NCBI GenBank assembly: GCA_016793415.1
Contig: JAEUMC010000517.1
Span: 1 to 9,805 of the forward strand
Reading direction: 5' to 3'
Source: Devosia sp.
GTDB lineage: Bacteria > Pseudomonadota > Alphaproteobacteria > Rhizobiales > Devosiaceae
Length of the DNA: 9,805 nucleotides
In this document: one piece after another, positions 3,845-9,805 of the stretch
Numbering within the stretch: position 1 is the first letter of the stretch
Layout of the letters: each line of letters starts with the position of its first letter
Notes under the pieces: model-generated
The model's input: the letters and a program-made list of their open reading frames with translations, nothing else
The model's database searches: none
What the model was told of the DNA's origin: nothing
Program-made: the position numbers and the translations under genes

Positions 3845-6835
3845 GTGACTTCGCCCACTCTGTACCTCAATCTGCTGGGGCCTTTCGAAGCGCGGCTCCC
3901 GGATGGGCGTTCGATCGAACTGCGGCTCAGGACGGCGCGCCTGCTGCTGTCATGGCTGGTGCTCCGTCCCCGGCAAAGCGGCAGCCGCGAAGAGGTTGCC
4001 GCCCTGTTGTGGAGCGAACGCAGCGAGCCCCAGGCCCGCCAGAGCCTGCGCCAGACCCTGGCTGTGCTGCGGCGCGCCCTCGGCCAGCCTGGCGAAGTGC
4101 TCGAGGTCGATCGCGAGACGCTCGGCTTTGCCGCAGGCGCGGTGCAATCCGACGTCGCGGTGCTGTCGCAGGCCGGGGCCGACAGCAGCATTGCCGAGCT
4201 GGAGCGGGCGGTCGCCCTGTACCGGGGAGAGTTCCTCGAGGGGCTGAGCCTGCGCGATCCCCTCGGCCAGCAATGGCTCGAGGCCCGGCGGGCCGAACTC
4301 CGCGCGCTGGCGACCAAACGCTTCGAGTGGCTGCTGGCCGCCTACGCCCGGGCCGGACAACACCAGGCTGCAGAACCGGTGGCGTCGCGCCTGCTTGAGA
4401 TCGATCCGCTCGCCGAGACGGGGCACCGCGCCTTGATCCAGGTCCACCTGGCGGCGGGGCAACGCGCCCTCGCCGTTCGGCAATACCAACGCTGCCGCGA
4501 TATCCTCGCACGCGAGCTGTCGGTGGAACCCGCCGACGAGACCAAGGCGCTGCTGCGGGAAACGGCCGAGCCGGCGCCGAGCCACCTGAAAGCCACGGCC
4601 ACTGTCGCAGAGCAGCCCCTCGGCCGGACGCAGCAGGCGCACAACCTGCCGCGTCAGCTGACCTCGCTGGTGGGCCGCGACCGCGAGGTGGAGGACGTTC
4701 TCGCCCGCCTCAGCCGCTACCGGCTGGTGACGCTGACCGGGCCCGGCGGGGCGGGCAAGACCCGCATGGCCGTGGAAACCGGCTTCCGGCTCGCCGGCGG
4801 CTATGCGGATGGCATCTGGCTGGTCGAGCTGGCCTCGATTGCCGATCCGCAGCTGGTTGGGGAGGCGTTGTGCGGGGCGCTGGGAGTGCCGGTGGCCGGG
4901 GAGCGGACCGCCATCGAGAGCGCCATCGCGCATCTGCAGCAACGCGAAGTGCTGCTCATCATCGACAATTGCGAGCATCTGGTCGCCGCCTCGGCGCGGC
5001 TGGTCGAGATGCTGCTCGGCGCCTGCCCTGCCGTTTCCATCCTGGTGACCAGCCGCGAGAGCCTGTCGGTCGCCGGCGAAAGCCTCTATCGGGTGCCGAG
5101 CCTTGCCTACCCGGCCCGCAGCGAGGCGATCAGCCCGGTTGCCGCCGCCGGCTACAGCGCCGTGCAGCTGTTCGTCGATCGCGCCGCCGCCATGATCGAG
5201 GGGTTCGCCCTCGATGACGGCAATGCGGCTGATATCGCCAGCATCTGCAAGCAGGTCGAGGGCATCCCGCTGGCCATCGAGCTGGCGGTTGGGCGGCTCA
5301 AGATGATGGGGCCGGCCTGGCTGGCTGCCAATCTCAGCGCCTCCTTCCTGACCCTGCGTCGATCCGGCCGGGCCGGCCCCAAGCATCACCAGACCCTGCG
5401 CGCCATGCTCGACTGGAGCTACGATCTGCTGGCGCCGGAGGAACAGGCGCTGTTACGCCGGCTCGCCGTCTTCGCCGGCGGCTGCTCGCTGGCCTCGGCG
5501 ATGCAGGTCGCCGGCGGCGCCCCGATCGCCCCGGACGAGGTGTTCGACCTCCTCTCCTCGCTGGTGGAAAAGTCGCTGGTTGCGGTGGATCTGACTGAAG
5601 CCGAGCCGCGCTACCGGCTGCTCGAGACGACGCGGCGCTATGCACTGGACAAGCAGGCCGAGACCGGCGAGGCGGGTCGGCAGCGGCAGCTGGCCGACTA
5701 CCTGATCGATCGGCTGACCGAGGCGGGCGAGACCTGGCCGAGGACCCCGACCCTCACCTGGCTGGGGCGGTATGAACCCGAGCTCGACAATGTGCGCGCG
5801 GCGCTCGAATGGGCCTTCGGCCCAGAGGGGGATGCCGGCCTCGGCGTTCGACTTGCCACGCTGACGCTGAGGCTGTGGGATGAGCTCTCGCTGTTCCGCG
5901 AACGCGAACGGTGGAGCGAGGCGGCGATGCTCCGCATCGAAGAGGGCACGCCGCCCGCCATCGCCGCCCGCCTCTATCTCGCGAGGACCTCCAACAGCGC
6001 GCATGGCGGCCAGTCCGGCTTCGCCTTCGCCGATCAGGCGGTTCAGCTGCTCCGTTCCGCCGATCGCCCGCTCGACCTGGGAGAAGCCCTGGCCCGCGCC
6101 GGGGCAGCACTGCTCACCATGGAGACCATCGACAAATCGCTGCCCTATCTCGAGGATGCCCTGCGGGTGCTCGAGCCGCTCGGCCCGACCAAGCCGCTGG
6201 CCGCGTGCCTCCGCTCCAAGGGCGTCGCGGCCTATCTGGGCGGCGACGTCATGGCGGCGCGGACCCTGATCGGCCGATCCATGGCCGTATGCAGAAGCGT
6301 CGGCGATTCCCGGGGAGCCGCCAGCGCGCAGATCGCGCTCGCCGAGATGGATTTCATTGCCGGCGAGGTGGCGAGCGCCATCGATGGGATCCGCCGCATG
6401 CTCGGCGGCACCGACCATAACCGCCGCCAGGCCACGCTTGGCCTCAGTAACCTCGCCTCCTACCTCCTCTCGGACGGGCAGACGGCACTGGCCCGGCAGG
6501 CCGCCCAGGAGAGCCTGCGCGAAGCGCGGGCCCTCGGCTGGCCGGGGGCCATCGTCCGCGCCGCCGAACACCTGGCGCTGGTCGCCGCGCTCGAAGGCGA
6601 AGCCGCCCTCGCCGCCCGGTTGCTGGGCTACACCGAGGCCTTCTACGCCAAAGGCAGCGCCAGCCGGGAGTGGACCGAGCAGGTCACCTACCAGCGCCTC
6701 GTGACCGAACTGGCGGAGCGCCTGTCCCCGGCTGGGCTCAGCGACGCGAAGGCGGAAGGCGCCGGCTGGAGCGAGCAGCAGGCCCTCGAGGCGGCAAACG
6801 CCGCAGGAGAAGGAGCCCGCGCGGCGGCGAGCTAG
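3845..6835 (+). CDS. SARP/AfsR-like regulator with BTAD and STAND NTPase domains
   Basis: This 996-residue cytosolic protein has, in order: a winged-helix DNA-binding domain (about 5-95, beginning LYLNLLGPFEARL and containing LRTARLLLSWLVL); a BTAD helical domain (about 100-245, including ELERAVALYRGEFLEGL and ARRAELRALATKR); and a STAND/NB-ARC-type NTPase. The NTPase shows Walker A GPGGAGKT at 299-306 and Walker B LLIIDN with D374 followed by CEHL. LVTSRE follows near 400 and EGIPLAIELAV later. A winged-helix segment (TLRAMLDWSYDLL, then LRRLAVFAGGCSL) and about 400 residues of TPR-like helices complete it. AfsR-family proteins couple ligand or partner sensing by the repeats to ATP-driven assembly and promoter activation. 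All nucleotide-binding motifs are intact. The GTG start at 3845 is chosen because homology begins within six residues; its ribosome site is weak. No LuxR or kinase domain is attached. The gene stands alone and converges with the esterase gene. Target genes are unknown. Confidence 0.88.
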   Translation: MTSPTLYLNLLGPFEARLPDGRSIELRLRTARLLLSWLVLRPRQSGSREEVAALLWSERSEPQARQSLRQTLAVLRRALGQPGEVLEVDRETLGFAAGAVQSDVAVLSQAGADSSIAELERAVALYRGEFLEGLSLRDPLGQQWLEARRAELRALATKRFEWLLAAYARAGQHQAAEPVASRLLEIDPLAETGHRALIQVHLAAGQRALAVRQYQRCRDILARELSVEPADETKALLRETAEPAPSHLKATATVAEQPLGRTQQAHNLPRQLTSLVGRDREVEDVLARLSRYRLVTLTGPGGAGKTRMAVETGFRLAGGYADGIWLVELASIADPQLVGEALCGALGVPVAGERTAIESAIAHLQQREVLLIIDNCEHLVAASARLVEMLLGACPAVSILVTSRESLSVAGESLYRVPSLAYPARSEAISPVAAAGYSAVQLFVDRAAAMIEGFALDDGNAADIASICKQVEGIPLAIELAVGRLKMMGPAWLAANLSASFLTLRRSGRAGPKHHQTLRAMLDWSYDLLAPEEQALLRRLAVFAGGCSLASAMQVAGGAPIAPDEVFDLLSSLVEKSLVAVDLTEAEPRYRLLETTRRYALDKQAETGEAGRQRQLADYLIDRLTEAGETWPRTPTLTWLGRYEPELDNVRAALEWAFGPEGDAGLGVRLATLTLRLWDELSLFRERERWSEAAMLRIEEGTPPAIAARLYLARTSNSAHGGQSGFAFADQAVQLLRSADRPLDLGEALARAGAALLTMETIDKSLPYLEDALRVLEPLGPTKPLAACLRSKGVAAYLGGDVMAARTLIGRSMAVCRSVGDSRGAASAQIALAEMDFIAGEVASAIDGIRRMLGGTDHNRRQATLGLSNLASYLLSDGQTALARQAAQESLREARALGWPGAIVRAAEHLALVAALEGEAALAARLLGYTEAFYAKGSASREWTEQVTYQRLVTELAERLSPAGLSDAKAEGAGWSEQQALEAANAAGEGARAAAS

Positions 6836-6960
6836 CAGGCGGTCACGCGAAGAGAGCCCCGGCCTCCGCCCCTGCCGCCCACCGCCGATGCTTGGGACCC
6901 GCCAGCCATCAGAGGGGGGGTGGAGAGAAGACCCTGAACGCCCCTCGCGCCGGCGCAGCG

Positions 6961-7776
6961 CTAGACCTCCGGATTGGTCCGCCAGAGGGCCGTGCCGACA
7001 AAGCCGATCGCCGCCGACTGCCGCGCCGCGGCCTGCGCGTCGGCGTGGCCGGCGCCGGTGACGGAGCAGAACTGATGCGGGATATCGAGTGTGGCCATCA
7101 GCCTGTGCAGATACACCGCACCGTCATGCAGGTGGAACTCGTCGGCATCGCCGCAATCGAGGTAGATCCCGAGACTGGCGGCCGCGATTGCCTCCCGGTT
7201 GCGGCGAACGAGGCTGTGGACGCTGGCCGCCTCGTAGCCGGCGCTCCGCATCGCCTCGTTGAGCGCGCCGAGCACCGAGGGGCGGTTGCGCTCGGGAACC
7301 TCATCGGGAGTCTCCGCCGGAAACACCGTCGGGCACAGTGCAGCCACCGCTACAAAGCTGTGCGGCCGACGCAGCGCCAGCTTCAAGGCGCCATAGCCAC
7401 CCATGGAGAAGCCGAGCACAGCCGCCCGCGCCGCCAGTTGCCGGCGCGCGCGGAGGTGACGCGGCAGCTCGTCGGCCAGGAGTGTTTCCCACGCCGGACC
7501 AAGGGGATAATCGATGTAGAAACCACCGGCTGTCGGCGTCGAGGCTGAAGCCACCAGCGCCGGAGGCAGTAAGCCACCGGCCCATGCCGCCTCATAGGCC
7601 GGCCGCGCCAGCTCCAGCGAAGCCGCCGACGACATCGCGCCATGCAGGTGGAGGATCAACGGCAGCGGCCGATCGGCGGGAGCATCCACCGGCACGAGCG
7701 TTTTGTATTCGACCTCCGCCCGAACGGTTTCGGCGAAGAATCGTGACGTGTTGAGGTTGGCGACGAGCGTCGACAT
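6961..7776 (-). CDS. Esterase D/S-formylglutathione-hydrolase-like alpha/beta hydrolase
   Basis: This 271-residue protein of the PF00756-type esterase family hydrolyses an ester or thioester; its substrate cannot be read from sequence. The oxyanion-hole strand LILHLHGA is at 40-47. The nucleophile elbow is GFSMGGYGALKLAL, with Ser124 in G-F-S-M-G-G. The likely acid is Asp212 in LDCGDADEF, and the likely histidine is His244 in GAGHADAQ; the three are in normal family order and spacing. There is no signal peptide, so it is probably cytosolic. The ATG at 7774-7776 is preferred over a start 66 codons upstream: AGGGA precedes it by 7 bases, and the longer N-terminus is unlike protein and covers the promoter. 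The gene has its own -35/-10 pair and a leader of about 140 nt with two dyads. It is convergent with the SARP-like gene. S-formylglutathione hydrolase is possible but there is no formaldehyde gene nearby. Confidence 0.85.
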   Translation of the reverse strand: MSTLVANLNTSRFFAETVRAEVEYKTLVPVDAPADRPLPLILHLHGAMSSAASLELARPAYEAAWAGGLLPPALVASASTPTAGGFYIDYPLGPAWETLLADELPRHLRARRQLAARAAVLGFSMGGYGALKLALRRPHSFVAVAALCPTVFPAETPDEVPERNRPSVLGALNEAMRSAGYEAASVHSLVRRNREAIAAASLGIYLDCGDADEFHLHDGAVYLHRLMATLDIPHQFCSVTGAGHADAQAAARQSAAIGFVGTALWRTNPEV

Positions 7777-7861
7777 GGAAGTTTCCCTGGTGTGTTGTGA
7801 CCCGATGCATTGCCCGCCAGCACGCCCGGGGTGAGCGTGTTCGCGACGAGCGGTATCGAAA

Positions 7862-7873
7862 GGACAACTGTCC
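7862..7873. repeat. Dyad GGACA-AC-TGTCC in the esterase leader
   Basis: This perfect 5-bp inverted repeat with a 2-base spacer lies about 45-55 bases inside the predicted esterase transcript. Its size suits a small operator half-site pair, but no cognate regulator is visible here. Confidence 0.3.
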
Positions 7874-7898
7874 GTACCAGGGGACCAGAAGTCGGCAG

Positions 7899-7917
7899 AT
7901 CGGCCTAAAGCGCCGAT
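7899..7917. promoter_or_regulatory. Dyad ATCGGC-N7-GCCGAT at the predicted esterase start site
   Basis: Perfect 6-bp arms flank 7 bases (CTAAAGC). The dyad begins 9 bases after the -10 box and so covers the predicted transcription start, a typical repressor operator position. As RNA it could also form a 5' hairpin. No TetR- or LysR-type gene lies adjacent, so the regulator is unknown. Confidence 0.35.
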
Positions 7918-7925
7918 GGGAGCGG

Positions 7926-7953
7926 GTTCTACTTGAAGTGCTGCGCTTGTCAA
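7926..7953 (-). promoter_or_regulatory. Sigma-70-type promoter of the esterase gene
   Basis: On the minus strand TTGACA (7953-7948) is a perfect -35 box. It is followed after 16 bases by TAGAAC (7931-7926), which matches four of six -10 bases. It lies in the gap between the small membrane gene and the esterase, pointing at the esterase, with a leader of about 140 bases. Confidence 0.5.
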
Positions 7954-7966
7954 TTGTTCGGAGGCG

Positions 7967-8272
7967 TCAGCCACGTATCGCCTCCCTGATGATAAATCTC
8001 ATTAAGAAGCCGGAGCCAAGGACCAACGACGGGCGGATGAGGAAATTGACGGTCACTACTGCCGATATGAGCAAAAAGAAAAGCGGAAGCAGCAACGCAA
8101 ATGCCGCAAGTATCGTCAGTATATTATGCGGCCAGTAAGCTGCTGAAACGCCCGTCAAGGCAAGAAAAGCGATGACGGAAGCCAGCACTGCACCAAGAAG
8201 CGATAAAACGCTCGCCCAAGTGTGGCGTCTCAGGCTTGAATAGTCGATGTCGGTAGGATCGCCCTCGGCCAC
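7967..8272 (-). CDS. Small integral membrane protein, function unknown
   Basis: This 101-residue protein has a polar N-terminus (about 1-18). Two long hydrophobic segments follow (about 20-46, SVLSLLGAVLASVIAFLALT, and 51-78, including LLPLFFLLISAVV), with a shorter amphipathic end (83-95). The positive charges RR at 15-16 before the first segment suggest an N-in orientation. I recognise no family. The start is GTG at 8270-8272, the only in-frame upstream choice because a TGA precedes it by one codon; GGTGAGG just before it is close for a ribosome site. The coding sequence has visibly more A and T than its neighbours, especially 7980-8140, which hints at separate origin. It lies 120 bases downstream of the kinase gene on the same strand and may be read from the kinase transcript. 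Confidence 0.6.
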   Translation of the reverse strand: MAEGDPTDIDYSSLRRHTWASVLSLLGAVLASVIAFLALTGVSAAYWPHNILTILAAFALLLPLFFLLISAVVTVNFLIRPSLVLGSGFLMRFIIREAIRG

Positions 8273-8392
8273 GCCTCACCCATATTTCTACGCATAGTTC
8301 GGATCAGATCGTGCACCAATCGTGCCGCATCGAGATCCTCTAGCTTGGTACCGGTGCAAGCATTCCTCGCCCCGCGCGACGATGCAAGCTGC

Positions 8393-9805
8393 TCACCACC
8401 GCCTACCCCGCGCCCCCTCCTCCGCCAACTGCCGGATCGGCAGCAGCAGGGTCAGCTTCGTGCCTTCCGGCCCCGATTCCACGGTGAGCCTCGCGCGCAT
8501 GGCGCTGGCGCGGCGGGTCTGGTTGGCGAGGCCGCGGCCGGTGCGTGGGGCGGCGGTGTCGAAACCCCTGCCATTGTCGGCGACGCTGATGACGATATCG
8601 CCGTCGACGACGCCGGTGCTGACCGTCGCTTCGGTGGCGTTGGCATGCTTGATGATATTGGTGAAAGCCTCCTGCACCACCCTGAGGATGTGCAGCGCGT
8701 AGCGGTGATCGAGCCAGAACACCGGCGGCACGTCGCGCACGTTCCAGTTGAGCTTGATGCCGGTGCTCTGGAGCCGCGGCTCGAGGCGGAAGCGCAGCGT
8801 GCCCAACAGCAGCAGCAGGTCGGTTTCGACCGGCTCCATCGAGTCGATGGTGAGCTTCAGATCGTCGATGCAGCCCTGCAGGATCTGCTTGAGCTCGGCC
8901 TCGTCGAGCTGGCCGCGCTCGACCATCCGCAGGGCCCCCAGGAGCGATGAGCCGAGCCCGTCGTGCATATCCTCGGTGAGCCGCTGGCGCTCGTGCAGCA
9001 GCAGTTCGCGCTGCTCGATGTCGCGCACCCGCTCGTGACTGGCGACCAGTTCCGCCTCGCGGGCGGCGAGCCGCTCGGCCAGCACGACATTGGAGCGCTC
9101 GACCGCATCTATTGCTTTCAGATAATGCGCCAAGACAATGTGGAAGAAAGCAAAAACCAGCGCGATCTGCACGAAAGGCAGGACGAAATAGCCCTCGATG
9201 TCGATGAGGTTGTTCTGCAGCATCAGATCGTTGATGCCCAGATATGCAGTGAGCAGCACCCAGACGGCGAGCACCAGCCCCTCCATCGACTGCTGCCGCC
9301 AGGCGGCACGGATCGAGCTGATGCCCACCAGGTTGCAGACGATGAAGGCGGCCGCGTAGACAAAGGGCGCGGTAAGCGTGGGGTCGAGCGTCCCCTCGAA
9401 CAGCGGCAGTGTGGCGAGCCCGAGCAGCAGTGTGGCGCCGCCCACCACCGCGGTGATCCACGAGGTGCGCACCTGCAGCACGCTGATCAGGAACAGGTGC
9501 GAGATGGCCACCATCCACATGGTCGAGTTGACCGTCAGCCAGCCGAACCATTGGTCGTCGATCGGCAGGCGCTCGAGCCCCAGATGGTTGTGCAGGCCCC
9601 GGATGAAGGTGGCCGCCGACATCAGGAAGAACAGCAGATAGAGCCGCTCCTGCCGCCGCCGGAACCACACCAGGAGCGAGAACACGCCGCTGGCGAGGAA
9701 CGCCGCGCTGGTGAGGTAGGACAGCTCGGCCTGGAAGAAATTGCGCACCAGGAAGGCTGGCCCCACCTCGTCGAAATCGCCGACCCACAGGCTCGACAGC
9801 GCCCC
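8393..9805 (-). CDS. Membrane sensor histidine kinase, NarL/HisKA_3 type (5' end outside window)
   Basis: 470 residues are visible; the frame is open through the window edge and the N-terminus is missing. In residues counted from the visible start, a multi-helix membrane region (about 27-235, six or seven hydrophobic segments) resembles the 7TM part of 7TMR-DISM sensors. A coiled-coil linker follows (about 238-270). The HisKA_3 dimerisation domain has ERQRLTEDMHDGLGSSLLGA with His281 as the likely phosphoacceptor. The HATPase domain contains the N-box QEAFTNIIKHANA (Asn383), the G1 box DNGRGF and a G2-like GRGLANQ. It would autophosphorylate and pass phosphate to a NarL/LuxR-type response regulator, which is not in the window. 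DISM proteins often carry a periplasmic ligand domain first, so one may lie beyond the edge. A GTG at 9766 is not the true start, because the preceding residues fit the end of such a domain. All catalytic boxes appear intact. Confidence 0.88.
   Translation of the reverse strand, partial: GALSSLWVGDFDEVGPAFLVRNFFQAELSYLTSAAFLASGVFSLLVWFRRRQERLYLLFFLMSAATFIRGLHNHLGLERLPIDDQWFGWLTVNSTMWMVAISHLFLISVLQVRTSWITAVVGGATLLLGLATLPLFEGTLDPTLTAPFVYAAAFIVCNLVGISSIRAAWRQQSMEGLVLAVWVLLTAYLGINDLMLQNNLIDIEGYFVLPFVQIALVFAFFHIVLAHYLKAIDAVERSNVVLAERLAAREAELVASHERVRDIEQRELLLHERQRLTEDMHDGLGSSLLGALRMVERGQLDEAELKQILQGCIDDLKLTIDSMEPVETDLLLLLGTLRFRLEPRLQSTGIKLNWNVRDVPPVFWLDHRYALHILRVVQEAFTNIIKHANATEATVSTGVVDGDIVISVADNGRGFDTAAPRTGRGLANQTRRASAMRARLTVESGPEGTKLTLLLPIRQLAEEGARGRRW

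Noticed and set aside
3950..5389. 479-codon minus-strand frame inside the SARP-like gene
   Set aside because: It mirrors the third-position GC bias of the plus-strand gene; its text is rich in Gln, Arg, Gly and Ala without motifs.
5453..6571. 372-codon minus-strand frame inside the SARP-like gene
   Set aside because: Same antisense shadow effect; no domain, start site or ribosome binding site of note.
6947..6956. GCGCCGGCGC palindrome between the convergent genes
   Set aside because: It has no loop and no U run, and such palindromes are expected in sequence of this composition; not called as a terminator.
6670..7548. 292-codon plus-strand frame spanning the regulator's end and the esterase
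   Set aside because: It overlaps two real genes and is out of frame or antisense to both; its composition is that of a shadow.
8403..9788. 461-codon minus-strand frame parallel to the kinase
   Set aside because: It is a second frame of the same strand; the kinase motifs DMHDG, the N-box and DNGRGF are all in the other frame.
1..9805. tRNA, rRNA, CRISPR array, insertion sequence or phage attachment site
   Set aside because: I saw no cloverleaf, no regularly spaced repeat array, no transposase and no paired direct repeats flanking the phage-like genes by eye.

Overview
The window is GC-rich throughout, with dense codon use biased to G or C at third positions. The protein families point to an alphaproteobacterium of the Hyphomicrobiales type (Devosia- or Rhizobium-like). 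This assignment is inferred from protein character alone; no rRNA, tRNA or other phylogenetic marker is visible.

Layout. (1) Positions 1-1939, plus strand: a compact phage-type early operon. Its genes are joined by ATGA or TGATG overlaps: a winged-helix-like replication/early protein, a small hypothetical protein, a 64-residue cysteine-rich protein, a small helical protein, and a specialised NusG paralog. No terminase, capsid or integrase follows, so this looks like a prophage remnant or the edge of one. A C_CCA_AAA heptamer in the first gene lies in the correct phase for a -1 shift into a frame that is open into the second gene. (2) Positions 1953-2783: debris. A DUF2235 (Tle-type phospholipase-like) gene on the minus strand is frameshifted near its 3' end and lacks its 5' part. 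It abuts the 3' end of a DeoR/GlpR-type repressor on the plus strand, so two headless gene ends meet at about 2622-2630. (3) Positions 2967-3634, minus strand: two small genes of unknown function, each followed by a stem-loop without a U tract. (4) Positions 3740-6835, plus strand: a 996-residue SARP/AfsR-like regulator (winged helix, BTAD, STAND NTPase, helical repeats). Its upstream region carries CGTGAT-type direct repeats on an 11-bp grid just before a possible -10 box. This resembles the tandem direct repeats bound by SARP and OmpR-type winged helices and suggests autoregulation. (5) Positions 6961-7776, minus strand: an esterase D-like alpha/beta hydrolase with its own good -35/-10 pair and two small dyads in a leader of about 140 nt. 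(6) Positions 7967-8272, minus strand: a small membrane protein of lower GC. (7) Positions 8393-9805, minus strand: a membrane-bound NarL-type sensor histidine kinase that runs off the window end.

No gene-free stretch exceeds about 210 bases. The phage operon acts as a unit. The SARP-STAND regulator stands alone and converges with the esterase, so its targets are not evident apart from its own promoter. The kinase's response regulator is not in the window. The parts most worth following up are the phased repeats before the regulator, the possible programmed frameshift in the phage operon, and the phage NusG paralog.
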